Assembly: GCF_024723735.1 (NCBI RefSeq) | Contig: NZ_JANQDU010000004.1 | Location: 186,001-250,000, forward strand | DNA: 64,000 nucleotides | Source: Frigidibacter sp. ROC022 | GTDB lineage: Bacteria; Pseudomonadota; Alphaproteobacteria; Rhodobacterales; Rhodobacteraceae | Direction: 5' to 3' | In this document: positions 17,286 to 26,900 of the stretch, piece after piece | How the letters are laid out: every line of letters starts with the position of its first letter | Position numbering within the stretch: the stretch's first letter is position 1 | The notes under the pieces: model-generated | The model's input: only the letters and a program-made list of their open reading frames with translations | Told to the model about the DNA's origin: nothing | Databases searched by the model: none | Translations under genes and position numbers: made by a program

Positions 17286-17303
17286 ACTGATATCTCAATC
17301 AAG
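17286..17303. promoter_or_regulatory. Candidate GntR operator upstream of the dehydratase operon
   Basis: ACTGATATCTCAATCAAG matches the left half of the large near-palindrome at 13510-13537 (ACTG-x-TATCTCA-x-T-x-x-AG). It lies 22 bp upstream of the GTG start of the dehydratase gene, where a bound repressor would block transcription or initiation. Confidence 0.45.
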
Positions 17304-17324
17304 CACTCAATCAAAGGGTCTGCC

Positions 17325-18497
17325 GTGACAGAGTCCCCGGTCCCCACATTCCTCGGATATCGGCGCGGTCAGGGACGGCCCGGCATTCGCAACGCCCTTC
17401 TGGTGCTCAACATCACCGGGCTGACGGCGCCCTCGGCGCGGAGGATTTCCCGCGATCTGGTCGGCAGTCTGCTGGTGTCGATGGATCACGGCGCGGCCAT
17501 CAACGGCCGTGGCGAGGCGCCGGTGGAGGCGACCCTCGAGAGCCTGGCCCGGCATCCGAATGTCGGGGCGGTTCTGATCCTGAGTGCTCATCGCGGCAAG
17601 GCGCAGGCGCTGCTGGAAAGGCTGTCCGATGATGACCGGCCGGCCGTGGCGGTGACGCTGGACGACGCCAACCGCGACGCGCTGGAATTCCGGCTGGCGG
17701 CGGTGCGGGCCGGGGCACAGCTGATGGCGCGGATATCGACCCAGCGGCGCGAGGCACTGCCCTGGAGCGACCTGATGCTTGCGCTGGAATGCGGGATGTC
17801 GGACCCGACCTCGGGGCTGGTGGCCAACCCGCTGCTGGGTCTGGTGACCGACCGGCTGATCGCTGCCGGCGGCGCGGCGGTCTTTGGCGAGACCACCGAA
17901 TGGCTGGGCTGCGAGGGGCACCTGGCCGAGCGGGCGGCGACACCAGAAATCGCGGCGCGTATCCGGCAGGCGGTGCATCGCCGCGAGACCCTAGCCCGCG
18001 ACGGCGGGATGGACCTGATCGGCAACAACCCCAACGATGCCAATATCGCCTCGGGGCTGACCACGATCGAGGACAAGGCGATCGGCAGCGTGGCCAAGTC
18101 CGGCAGCGCGCCGATCACCACCTTTCTGGACTATGGCGAACGCTTGCAGCGGCCCGGACTCGCGGCGATGGACGGGCCGTCCTACACACCCGAGTCGCTG
18201 ACCGGCCTGGTGGCGGCGGGGGCGCAGATCGCGCTCTTCACCTCGGGTGTCGGGAATTCCTTCGTGAACCGCCTTGCCCCGACTCTGAAGATCACCGCCA
18301 ATGCCGAGACCGCCGCGAAGCTTCCGGTGCAATTCGATTTCTGCTGCGCCGAGGCGCTGACCCAGCCGGACAAAATGGCAGCAACCGTCGATGCGCTTGT
18401 GGCCCGGATCGTCGAGGTCGCCTCGGGCGCGCTGACCTTCGGCGAGATACTCGGCGAGGATGACGAGGTCGTCGCCCGGTTCGGAGAGACGCTGTGA
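17325..18497 (+). CDS. UxaA-family (altronate/galactarate dehydratase-like) catalytic subunit
   Basis: Sugar-acid dehydratase catalytic part, 390 aa. Landmarks of the altronate/galactarate dehydratase C-terminal domain: FLGYRRGQGRPGIRN at 9-23, LECGMSDPTSGLVANPLLG with Cys156, GETTEWLGCEGHLAERA at 188-204, GLTTIEDKAIG at 244-254, and FTSGVGNSFVNRLAPTLKITAN near 305-326. It starts with GTG 17325 behind an AAAGGG. The SAF domain is encoded separately by the next gene. The probable role is dehydration of an aldonate or uronate derivative to a 2-keto-3-deoxy acid; the exact sugar acid is unknown. Confidence 0.85.
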   Translation: MTESPVPTFLGYRRGQGRPGIRNALLVLNITGLTAPSARRISRDLVGSLLVSMDHGAAINGRGEAPVEATLESLARHPNVGAVLILSAHRGKAQALLERLSDDDRPAVAVTLDDANRDALEFRLAAVRAGAQLMARISTQRREALPWSDLMLALECGMSDPTSGLVANPLLGLVTDRLIAAGGAAVFGETTEWLGCEGHLAERAATPEIAARIRQAVHRRETLARDGGMDLIGNNPNDANIASGLTTIEDKAIGSVAKSGSAPITTFLDYGERLQRPGLAAMDGPSYTPESLTGLVAAGAQIALFTSGVGNSFVNRLAPTLKITANAETAAKLPVQFDFCCAEALTQPDKMAATVDALVARIVEVASGALTFGEILGEDDEVVARFGETL

Positions 18498-18811
18498 TGG
18501 ACCAGGACAGGACCGCCAGGGCAATTCGCCTGCGGGCAGAGGATACCGTGGCAGTGGTCATTCAAAGGGTCCGCAAGGGCGATCGGGTGACGATCACCGG
18601 CCCGGGTGCGCCTGTTTCGGTGACGGCGGCGGAAGACATCCCCTGTTACCACAAGATCGCCCTTTCCGCAGTCCAGCCGGGGCAGAGCCTGCTGCGCAAC
18701 GCGATCCCGATCGGCGCGGCGCTGGCCGAGATCGGCGCCGGAGACTGGGTGCACAGCCACAATCTGGCCAGCGGCTGTTCGCGGCGGGCGGGGGAGGGTG
18801 CCGATGGCTGA
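18497..18811 (+). CDS. UxaA-family SAF-domain small subunit
   Basis: Protein of about 104 aa that corresponds to the N-terminal SAF domain of altronate dehydratase: AIRLRAEDTVAVVIQRVRKGDRV, PCYHKIAL and AIPIGAALAEIGAGDWVHSHNLASG. The last motif contains the HxHN element of these subunits. It overlaps the catalytic-subunit stop by one base (TGATG); GTG 18494 is an alternative start. The catalytic subunit comes first here, whereas the SAF part is usually upstream or N-terminal. Confidence 0.85.
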   Translation: MDQDRTARAIRLRAEDTVAVVIQRVRKGDRVTITGPGAPVSVTAAEDIPCYHKIALSAVQPGQSLLRNAIPIGAALAEIGAGDWVHSHNLASGCSRRAGEGADG

Positions 18812-20276
18812 GCGGCCCAACATCCTGTTTCTCTTCTCCGATCAGCACGCGCAGCGGGTTGCCGGCTGCTATGGCGACGGCATAGCCGAAACGCCGGCGC
18901 TGGATGGTTTGGCCGCTGCGGGCGTCACCTTCGATGCCTGCCATACCCCATCTCCGATCTGCGGACCGGCCCGGATGTCGATGCTGACCGGGCGCGAGCC
19001 GAACGACACCCGGGTCTGGACCAACAACGACATGCTGCCCTCGGACATGCCGACCTATGCCCATGCCCTGACAGCCGCCGGATACGAGACGATCAGCATC
19101 GGACGGCTGCATGCCCTGGGCCCGGATCAGCATCGGGGCTTCACGACGCGGCTGGTCGGCGACCATTCCCCGAACTGGCCCGGTGTCGCGCGGCATGACA
19201 TGGGCGTGCTGAGCAAGACCCACGGCCCGAACCGGGTCAGCGTCGAGCGCAGCGGCCGGGGCAACAGTGCCTATCAGAGCCTCGACGAGGCGACCCTGGA
19301 GGCGGCGCTGGCACAACTGGACCAACTGGGGGAGAGACGGCAGGCGGGGGATGCCGCGCCGTTCTTCCTGCAAGTCGGCTTCATGCTGCCGCACCCGCCC
19401 TATGTGGCGCGGCCCGAGGACTACGACAGGTTCGAGGGCCGGGTGCCGCCGGCGGCGATCCCGGCGCCGGATGATCCGCATCCCTGGGTTGACTGGTGGC
19501 GCCGGGTTCGCGGTGTCGCGGATGTCACCAAGGCCGAGGCGGCGCGGTCGCGGGCGGCCTACTATGCGCTGGTGCGACGGATGGACCTGCATATCGGCCG
19601 GATCCTGGATCGGCTGGCGGCGCTCGGGCTGAGCGAGGACACTCTGGTGGTCTATGCCTCGGACCATGGCGACCACATCGGCGAACGCGGGCTGTGGTGG
19701 AAGCACACGATGTACGATGACTCGGTCAAGGTGCCGTTGCTCCTGCGCTGGCCGGGCCGGATTCCGGCCGGTGCGCGGCGCGGCGAGAATGTCGGCCTGC
19801 TGAATGTGACGGCTGCATTCCTCGAGGCCGCCGGGGCACCGCCGCTGCCCAATTCCAGCGCCGACAGCCTGCTGTCGCTGGCCCGCGGCACGGCGGAGGA
19901 CTGGGCGGATACCGTTGTTTCGGAATATTGCGCGAATCCCGAAGAAGCCTATTCCGGCGGGCGCTGGACCCTGCAGCGCATGGTTCGGACGGGACCGTGG
20001 AAATACATCTGGCACGACGGCTTTCCGGAACAGTTGTTCGACATGCAGGCCGACCCCGAAGAGCGCCACGATCTGGCCGGGGACCCGGGCCAGTCGGACC
20101 GGCTGGCGCAGTTTCGGGACCGGGCGTTGGCGGGCTGGAATCCGGAGGCGATCCGGGCCGCGATGGCCGCGCGGGCGCGGGATCGCGAGTTGCTTTGCCG
20201 CTGGGCCGGGGCGGCGCCGCCCCGGGATGCCCTGCGATGGGAATTCCCACCCGATATCAACCGCCTGGACGGCTAG
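18804..20276 (+). CDS. Type I sulfatase (formylglycine-dependent), no signal peptide
   Basis: Sulfatase/alkaline phosphatase-superfamily enzyme of 490 aa. Asp13 and Gln14 in LFSDQHAQRV bind metal. The formylglycine signature C-x-P-x-R is C53-G-P-A-R57, followed by MSMLTGREP. YASDHGDHIGERGLWWKHTMYDDS near residues 284-305 carries the later Asp-His metal ligands. There is no signal peptide, so the enzyme is cytoplasmic and would act on an imported sulfate ester. It overlaps the SAF subunit by 8 bp. A maturase for formylglycine is not in the window. Confidence 0.9.
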   Translation: MAERPNILFLFSDQHAQRVAGCYGDGIAETPALDGLAAAGVTFDACHTPSPICGPARMSMLTGREPNDTRVWTNNDMLPSDMPTYAHALTAAGYETISIGRLHALGPDQHRGFTTRLVGDHSPNWPGVARHDMGVLSKTHGPNRVSVERSGRGNSAYQSLDEATLEAALAQLDQLGERRQAGDAAPFFLQVGFMLPHPPYVARPEDYDRFEGRVPPAAIPAPDDPHPWVDWWRRVRGVADVTKAEAARSRAAYYALVRRMDLHIGRILDRLAALGLSEDTLVVYASDHGDHIGERGLWWKHTMYDDSVKVPLLLRWPGRIPAGARRGENVGLLNVTAAFLEAAGAPPLPNSSADSLLSLARGTAEDWADTVVSEYCANPEEAYSGGRWTLQRMVRTGPWKYIWHDGFPEQLFDMQADPEERHDLAGDPGQSDRLAQFRDRALAGWNPEAIRAAMAARARDRELLCRWAGAAPPRDALRWEFPPDINRLDG

Positions 20277-20286
20277 GCAGGGCAGG

Positions 20287-20985
20287 TCAGCATGTCGGAT
20301 CGTCGATCAGCGGCGTCGGCTTGGCCAGGTCGAGCAGGGATTTCTGGTTCGAGACGGTGACCCGGCTGCCCTCGATCTTCACGCCGTAGGGTTGCAGGGT
20401 CTTGATCGCGCGCGACAGGTTCTCGGCCGTCATGCCCAGGATCGACGCAAGGCGGCGCTTTTCGATATCGAGTTCGAAGACCCGGGCGCCCTCGGACTCG
20501 ATCTGCTGTCGCAGGATGTAATTCGCCAGACGTTCCAGCGAGCTGCGCAGCTTGAGATTCTTGGTGTTCTTGATCGAGGCCCGGTAGCATTGGGCCAGTT
20601 CGGCGACGACGGCCCGGGCAAAATCACTGTCCCTTTCGAAGGTGTCGCGCACATCTTCCGAGGGAATCAGCACCAGACGCGATTTCTCCATGGTCCGTGC
20701 CGACATCAGATAGGGCGCGTCCCGAATCGTCGCCGCTAGGATGAAGGTGCCCAGGGGCCGCACGATGGCCATCGTGGTGTCGCGATTGTCCCATGAGGCC
20801 AGCATCTCGACCGTGCCTTCGACCACGATATGCAGGAAATCGCTGCGATCGCCTTCGGTGACCAGCTCGATCTGCGGGGGAAAGGTCTGGACATAGGCGC
20901 CCCGCATCAGGGTGCCGAAATTGCCGCTCTCCATGTCGCGAAACAGCGGAAGGGATCGGACCTCCGGTATGTCTGATGCTTTCAA
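20287..20985 (-). CDS. narR: Crp/Fnr-family regulator NarR
   Basis: Regulator of 232 aa. A cyclic-nucleotide-binding-type beta roll (about 20-120) is followed by a long dimer helix and an HTH (RRLASILGMTAENLSRAIKTL) near residues 170-195. The recognition helix ENLSR is FNR-like, predicting a TTGAT-type half-site. No N-terminal cysteine cluster for Fe-S is present, as in NarR and DNR proteins. It is divergent from narK, the same arrangement as in Paracoccus, where NarR activates narKGHJI in response to nitrate or nitrite. Confidence 0.85.
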   Translation of the reverse strand: MKASDIPEVRSLPLFRDMESGNFGTLMRGAYVQTFPPQIELVTEGDRSDFLHIVVEGTVEMLASWDNRDTTMAIVRPLGTFILAATIRDAPYLMSARTMEKSRLVLIPSEDVRDTFERDSDFARAVVAELAQCYRASIKNTKNLKLRSSLERLANYILRQQIESEGARVFELDIEKRRLASILGMTAENLSRAIKTLQPYGVKIEGSRVTVSNQKSLLDLAKPTPLIDDPTC

Positions 20986-21008
20986 TTCGGTTTACCCATT
21001 TCTGCCAC

Positions 21009-21022
21009 TTGATAATTATCAA
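21009..21022. promoter_or_regulatory. Perfect FNR-type box next to narR
   Basis: TTGATAATTATCAA matches TTGAT-N4-ATCAA exactly. It lies 23 bp upstream of the narR start codon. For a class II promoter of narK it would imply a start point near 21057 and a long leader; near narR it fits autorepression better than activation. Confidence 0.75.
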
Positions 21023-21109
21023 TCCTAATATTGTCGGTTGTCAAGATTCTGGAAAGGTTTCGTAAATTAGCCGCATGACATTCTCTAGTGGCTCCAAAAT
21101 TAGTGTTTC

Positions 21110-21122
21110 ATAAACTGTTTAT
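21110..21122. promoter_or_regulatory. Perfect inverted repeat in the narR-narK region
   Basis: ATAAAC and GTTTAT arms flank a single T. It is not an FNR box. It may be part of an AT-rich promoter or bind another factor (for example a nitrate or nitric-oxide responsive one). Confidence 0.3.
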
Positions 21123-21145
21123 TTCGTTCTGTTGGCTCAGCATAG

Positions 21146-21159
21146 TTGATCCAGATCAT
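21146..21159 (+). promoter_or_regulatory. FNR-type box positioned for narK activation
   Basis: TTGATCCAGATCAT has one mismatch to TTGAT-N4-ATCAA. Its centre is 21152.5; at the usual -41.5 spacing the start point would be near 21194. This leaves a 46-nt leader to ATG 21240 with its GGAGGA site, and argues against the upstream ATG 21183 as the narK start. Confidence 0.7.
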
Positions 21160-21239
21160 GCTCGGCCGACTCTCCGGGCCGCATGACTGGCCACAAGCCA
21201 TTCGTGGCAGTTGCATTGGAATCTTTCGGAGGAACGGTC

Positions 21240-23972
21240 ATGCATTCCAGTGAAGGCGGTCGCAATACCGATCAGACCCGTGCACTCGCACTCAGCACCA
21301 TCGCCTTTACCGCCTGTTTCGCGGTCTGGACACTGTTCTCGATCATCGGCGTCGAGATCAAGCGCGAACTCGGGCTGAACGAATTCCAGTTCGGCCTTCT
21401 GGTCGCCACGCCGATCCTGACCGGGTCGGTCTCGCGGCTGTTCCTGGGGGTCTGGACCGAGAAATACGGCGGCCGTCTGGTGTTCACCGCGCAGATGCTG
21501 CTCACCGCGGCCGCGACCTGGATGCTGACCTGGGCGTCGAGCTATCCGATGTATCTGATCTCGGCCCTGGGGATCGGCCTGGCCGGCGGATCGTTCATCA
21601 TCGGCGTTGCCTATGTCTCGCGCTGGTATGGTTCGGGGCGGCAGGGCACCGCGCTCGGCATATTCGGCGCCGGCAACGTCGGCTCCGCGGTCACCACATT
21701 CGTCGCGCCCTTCGTCATGGTTGCCTATGGCTGGCACGGGGTGGCGCATGTCTGGGCCTCGGTGCTGGCGGCGATGGCAGTGCTGTTCTTCCTTCTGGCC
21801 AAGGACGACCCCAAACTCGTCGAGCGCCGCAAGAGCGGGATAAGGCCGCCGACCTTCGCCGAGCAGGTCGCGCCGCTGCGGAACCTGCAGGTCTGGCGCT
21901 TTTCGCTGTATTACTTCTTCGTTTTCGGTGGCTTCGTGGCGATCGCGCTGTGGACGCCGCACTACCTGATCGACGTCTACCACGTCGATATCCGGACCGC
22001 CGGCATGGCGGTGGCGGCCTTCGGCCTGTCGGGGTCGCTGTTCCGCGCCTATGGCGGGCATCTGTCCGACCGGTTCGGCGCGCGCTCGGTGATGTACTGG
22101 AGCCTCGGGTTCTCGACCATCCTGCTGTTCATGCTGTCCTACCCGGAAACAAGCTATGTCATCGCGGGCAAGAACGGGCCGATCGCCTTTACCACCCGCA
22201 TGGATTTCCTGCCCTTCGTGGTCACGCTATTCGCACTGGGCTTCTTCATGAGCCTGGGCAAGGCGGCGGTGTTCAAGCACATCCCGGTCTATTATCCGAA
22301 CCACGTCGGCGCCGTCGGCGGGCTGGTCGGGATGATCGGCGGCCTGGGCGGCTTCCTGCTGCCGATCATGTTCGGCGCGATCCTCGACCTGACCGGCATC
22401 TATACCTCCAGCTTCGCGTTGCTGTTCCTGCTGGTCGGGGTCTCGCTGCTGTGGATGCACATGGCAATCCGGGTGATGGAGCGGTCGGCACAGGGCACGC
22501 CGCTGGATCAACTGCCGCAACTGCCCGAGATGCAGGGGATGCCGCTGCCCGAGGGCCGGGCGGCAGCGCATACGCTGGAGGAATGGACCCCCGAGGACCC
22601 GGTGTTCTGGGAGGCCAAGGGACGCCGGATCGCGCGGCGAAACCTGTGGATTTCGATCCCGGCGCTTCTGCTGGCCTTCTCGGTCTGGATGGTCTGGTCG
22701 GTCGTGGTGGCGCGTCTGCCGGCGATCGGCTTTGCCTTCACCTCCGAGCAGCTGTTCTGGCTGGCCGCCCTGCCTGGCCTGTCGGGGGCGACGCTGCGGA
22801 TATTCTACAGCTTCATGGTGCCGATCTTCGGCGGTCGGCTGTGGACCACGATCTCGACCGCCTCGCTGCTGGTTCCCGCGATGGGCATCGGCTATGCGGT
22901 GCAGAACCCCGACACGCCCTATTTCATCTTCCTGGTCCTGGCGCTGCTCTGCGGCTTCGGCGGTGGCAACTTTGCCTCGTCGATGGCCAACATCGCCTTC
23001 TTCTTTCCGAAGGCCGAAAAGGGCAACGCGCTGGCGCTGAACGCCGGGCTGGGCAACCTCGGCGTGTCCGTGATGCAGTTTCTGGTGCCGATCGTCATCA
23101 CGACGGGCGTCTTCGGGGCAATGGGCGGACAGCCGCAAACCCTGCCCGACGGCGGCCAGCTCTGGATGCAGAACGCCGGCTTCGTCTGGGTGCCGTTCAT
23201 CCTGGTGGCGACGGTCCTGGCATGGGTCGGGATGAACGACATCGCCGACGCCAAGGCCAGCTTCCGCGAGCAGGCGATCATCTTCAGCCGGTTGCACAAC
23301 TGGCTGATGTGCGTGCTCTACACCGGAACCTTCGGCAGCTTCATCGGTTATTCGGCGGGTTTTCCGCTGCTGACCAAGCTGATGTTCCCCGAGGTGAATG
23401 CCCTGCAATACGTCTTCCTCGGCCCGCTGGTCGGGGCGTTGAGTCGCGCCGGCACCGGCTGGATCAGTGACCGCTTCGGCGGCGGGCGGGTGACCTTCTG
23501 GACATTCCTCGGCATGATGGTTGCGGTCTTCGGTGTGATCTTCTTCCTGCCCATCGGCGGGACAGGCGGCAGCTTCATCGGTTTCTTCGCCTGTTTCATG
23601 GCGTTGTTCCTGCTGACCGGGGTCGGCAATGCGTCGACCTTCCAGATGATCCCGATCATCATGGGCCGCGAGATCCCGCGCCTGATGCCGAAGCTGGACG
23701 CAGAAGCCACACGCCGACAGGCCGACCGCGAAAGCGCCGCGATCATCGCCTTCACCTCGGCCATTGCCGCCTATGGCGCCTTCTTCATTCCCAAGGCCTA
23801 CGGCACCTCGATCGCGATGACCGGCGGGCCGGTGATGGCGCTATGGGGCTTCCTCGGTTTCTACGCGATCTGCGTGGCCATCACCTGGGTCTTCTACACC
23901 AGGCCCGGCGGCCTTCTGCACGACATCGAACATGGCAAGTCCGCAGCCGCGGCCGCCGAACCCGCACGATAA
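21240..23972 (+). CDS. narK: Fused NarK1-NarK2 nitrate/nitrite transporter
   Basis: Inner-membrane protein of 910 aa made of two complete major-facilitator units. Unit 1 (about 1-425) has GLNEFQFGLLVATPILTGSVSRLFLGVWTEKYGGR and resembles NarK1 nitrate-proton symporters. Unit 2 (about 480-900) has EQLFWLAALPGLSGATLRIFYSF and GFGGGNFASSMANIAFFFP, resembling NarK2 nitrate/nitrite exchangers. A hydrophilic linker of about 60 residues joins them. The same fusion is known from Paracoccus. ATG 21240 was chosen because of the GGAGGA ribosome site and the FNR-box spacing. Confidence 0.93.
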   Translation: MHSSEGGRNTDQTRALALSTIAFTACFAVWTLFSIIGVEIKRELGLNEFQFGLLVATPILTGSVSRLFLGVWTEKYGGRLVFTAQMLLTAAATWMLTWASSYPMYLISALGIGLAGGSFIIGVAYVSRWYGSGRQGTALGIFGAGNVGSAVTTFVAPFVMVAYGWHGVAHVWASVLAAMAVLFFLLAKDDPKLVERRKSGIRPPTFAEQVAPLRNLQVWRFSLYYFFVFGGFVAIALWTPHYLIDVYHVDIRTAGMAVAAFGLSGSLFRAYGGHLSDRFGARSVMYWSLGFSTILLFMLSYPETSYVIAGKNGPIAFTTRMDFLPFVVTLFALGFFMSLGKAAVFKHIPVYYPNHVGAVGGLVGMIGGLGGFLLPIMFGAILDLTGIYTSSFALLFLLVGVSLLWMHMAIRVMERSAQGTPLDQLPQLPEMQGMPLPEGRAAAHTLEEWTPEDPVFWEAKGRRIARRNLWISIPALLLAFSVWMVWSVVVARLPAIGFAFTSEQLFWLAALPGLSGATLRIFYSFMVPIFGGRLWTTISTASLLVPAMGIGYAVQNPDTPYFIFLVLALLCGFGGGNFASSMANIAFFFPKAEKGNALALNAGLGNLGVSVMQFLVPIVITTGVFGAMGGQPQTLPDGGQLWMQNAGFVWVPFILVATVLAWVGMNDIADAKASFREQAIIFSRLHNWLMCVLYTGTFGSFIGYSAGFPLLTKLMFPEVNALQYVFLGPLVGALSRAGTGWISDRFGGGRVTFWTFLGMMVAVFGVIFFLPIGGTGGSFIGFFACFMALFLLTGVGNASTFQMIPIIMGREIPRLMPKLDAEATRRQADRESAAIIAFTSAIAAYGAFFIPKAYGTSIAMTGGPVMALWGFLGFYAICVAITWVFYTRPGGLLHDIEHGKSAAAAAEPAR

Positions 23973-23987
23973 GAAAGGACGCATGTC

Positions 23988-26900
23988 ATGAGCCATCTGC
24001 TCGACCGCCTGAATTTCCTGCAATCGAAGGATCAGGAGACATTCTCCAACGGCCATGGCCAAGTCACCCGCGAGAACCGCGAATGGGAGAACACCTATCG
24101 GGGACGCTGGCGGCATGACAAGATCGTCCGCTCGACGCATGGGGTGAACTGCACCGGGTCATGTTCGTGGAAGATCTACGTCAAGTCCGGCATCGTCACC
24201 TGGGAGACCCAGCAGACCGACTATCCGCGGACCCGGCCCGACCTGCCGAACCACGAACCGCGGGGCTGCGCGCGGGGGGCGTCCTACAGCTGGTATCTCT
24301 ATTCGGCGAACCGGGTGAAGAACCCGCTGATCCGCGGCAAGCTGAAGAAGGTCTGGCGCGAGATGCGCAAGACGAAGTCCCCGGTCGAGGCCTGGGCCGC
24401 GATCCAGAACGACCCGATCCTGCGCCAGGGCTATGTCGAGACCCGCGGCAAGGGCGGCTTCGTGCGCGCCAGCTGGGACGAGGCGACCGAGATCGTCGCC
24501 GCCGCCAATGCCTATACCGCCAAGACCTACGGGCCCGACCGGGTGTTCGGCTTTTCCCCGATCCCGGCGATGTCGATGGTCAGCTATGCCGCCGGATCGC
24601 GCTATCTCAGCCTGATGGGCGGGGTCTGCCTGTCGTTCTACGACTGGTATTGCGACTTGCCGCCGGCCAGTCCGCAGACCTGGGGCGAGCAGACCGACGT
24701 GCCGGAATCGGCCGACTGGTACAATGCGGGATTCCTGCTGCTCTGGGGCTCGAACGTGCCGCAGACCCGGACTCCGGATGCGCATTTCTATACCGAGTCA
24801 CGCTATCGCGGCACCAAGTCGGCGGTGATCTGTCCCGACTATTCGGAAGCCGCCAAGTTCAGCGATATCTGGCTGGCGCCCAAGGCGGGCACCGACTCGG
24901 CGCTGGCAATGGCGATGGGCCATGTGATCCTGCGCGAGTTCCATCTTGATCGGCAGGCCGGCTATTTCGAGGACTATGCCCGCAAATACACCGACATGCC
25001 GATGTTGGTGCGGCTGGAAGAAAAGGACGGAAAGCTGATCCCGGGGCGGTTCGTCCGGGCCGACGAATTCTCGGACAAGCTGGGCGAGACCAACAATCCC
25101 GACTGGAAGACCGTCGCGATCGACGAACTGTCCAAGTCCATCGTCGCGCCGAATGGTACGATCGGGTTCCGCTGGGGCGAGAAGGGCCTGTGGAACCTCG
25201 AGGAACGGGCCGGCGAGGCGGAAACGCGGCTGAAGCTGTCGCTGCTGCTGGAGGAGGACCACGACGAGGTTGTCGGGGTCGATTTCCCCTATTTCGGCGG
25301 CGCCGCGACCGAGCATTTCGTCAAATGCGACCACCCCGAGGTGCTGACCCGCAACGTGCCGGTCAAGCGGATCGCGCTGGCCGACGGCGAGGCGATGGTG
25401 GCCACGGTCTTCGACCTGTTCTGCGCCAACTACGGGCTCGATCGCGGGCTGGGCGGTGACTGGGTGTCGAAGGATTTTGCCGAGGACAAACCCTATACAC
25501 CGGCCTGGGCCGAGAAGATCACCGGCGTTGCCGCCGACAAGATCGTCACCGTGGCCCGGGAATTCGCCCGGAACGCCGAGAAGACCGAAGGCAAGTCGAT
25601 GGTCATCCTCGGGGCCGGGCTGAACCACTGGTACCACATGGACATGGCCTATCGCGGCATCATCAACATGCTGGTGATGTGCGGCTGCGTGGGCAAGTCG
25701 GGCGGCGGCTGGAGCCATTATGTCGGGCAGGAGAAGCTGCGCCCGCAGACCGGCTGGCTGCCGCTGGCCTTCGGTCTGGACTGGAACCGCCCGCCGCGGC
25801 AGATGAACGGCACCAGCGCCTTCTATGCCCATACCGACCAGTGGCGTTACGAAACGGTGACGGCCAAGGATATCCTTTCGCCCACGGCCCCGGACGGCGA
25901 CTGGGACGTGTCGATGATCGACTACAACATCCGCGCCGAACGGATGGGCTGGCTGCCCTCGGCGCCGCAGCTGAAGCAGAACCCGCTGGAGGTGGGCAAG
26001 GCCGCCAAGGCCGCCGGCGTCGATGTGAAGGTCTATGTGGCCAAGGGGCTCAAGGACGGGTCGTTGCAGATGTCCTGTGAGGACCCGGACGCGCCCGAGA
26101 ACTGGCCGCGCAACATGTTCGTCTGGCGCTCGAACCTGCTGGGTTCCTCGGGCAAGGGGCATGAGTATTTCCTCAAGCACCTGCTGGGCACCCAGCACGG
26201 GGTTCTGGGCCATGACCTGGGCGAGGAGGGCCGCGCCAAGCCGAAAGAGGCGACATGGCACGAGAAAGCGCCGGAGGGGAAGCTCGACCTGCTGGTGACG
26301 ATCGACTTCCGGATGAGCACCACCTGCGTCTATTCCGACATCGTGCTGCCGACGGCCAGCTGGTACGAGAAGAACGACCTCAACACCTCGGACATGCATC
26401 CCTTCATCCACCCCCTGCAGGCGGCGGTGGACCCGGCTTACGAGAGCAAGTCGGATTGGGAGATCTTCAAGGCGATCGCCCGGAAGCTTCAGGATGTCGC
26501 CCCGGAAGTCCTCGGGGTCGAGACTGATGTCGTGGCGCTGCCGTTGCAGCACGACACGGCCTCGGAACTGGCGCAGCCCGATGTGAAGGACTGGAAAAAG
26601 GGTGAATGCGAGCTGATCCCGGGCAAGACCGCGCCGGCCTATATCGCGGTGGAGCGCGACTATGGCGCGATCTACGACAAGTTCGTCGCGGTCGGGCCGT
26701 TGCTGGACAAGCTGGGCAATGGCGGCAAGGGCATCGGCTGGGAAACCAGGGACGAGGTGCAGCATCTGCGCGAGCTGAACGGCGAATGGTCCGACGGTCC
26801 CGCCAAGGGCTGTCCGAAGATCGACACCGATATCGACGCCACCGAAGTGATCCTGATGCTGGCGCCGGAGACCAACGGCGAGGTGGCGGTCAAGGCCTGG

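Noticed and set aside
21031-21044. TTGTCGGTTGTCAA as a third FNR box between narR and narK
   Set aside because: It differs from TTGAT-N4-ATCAA in both half-sites and is not symmetric, so it was left out of the box count.
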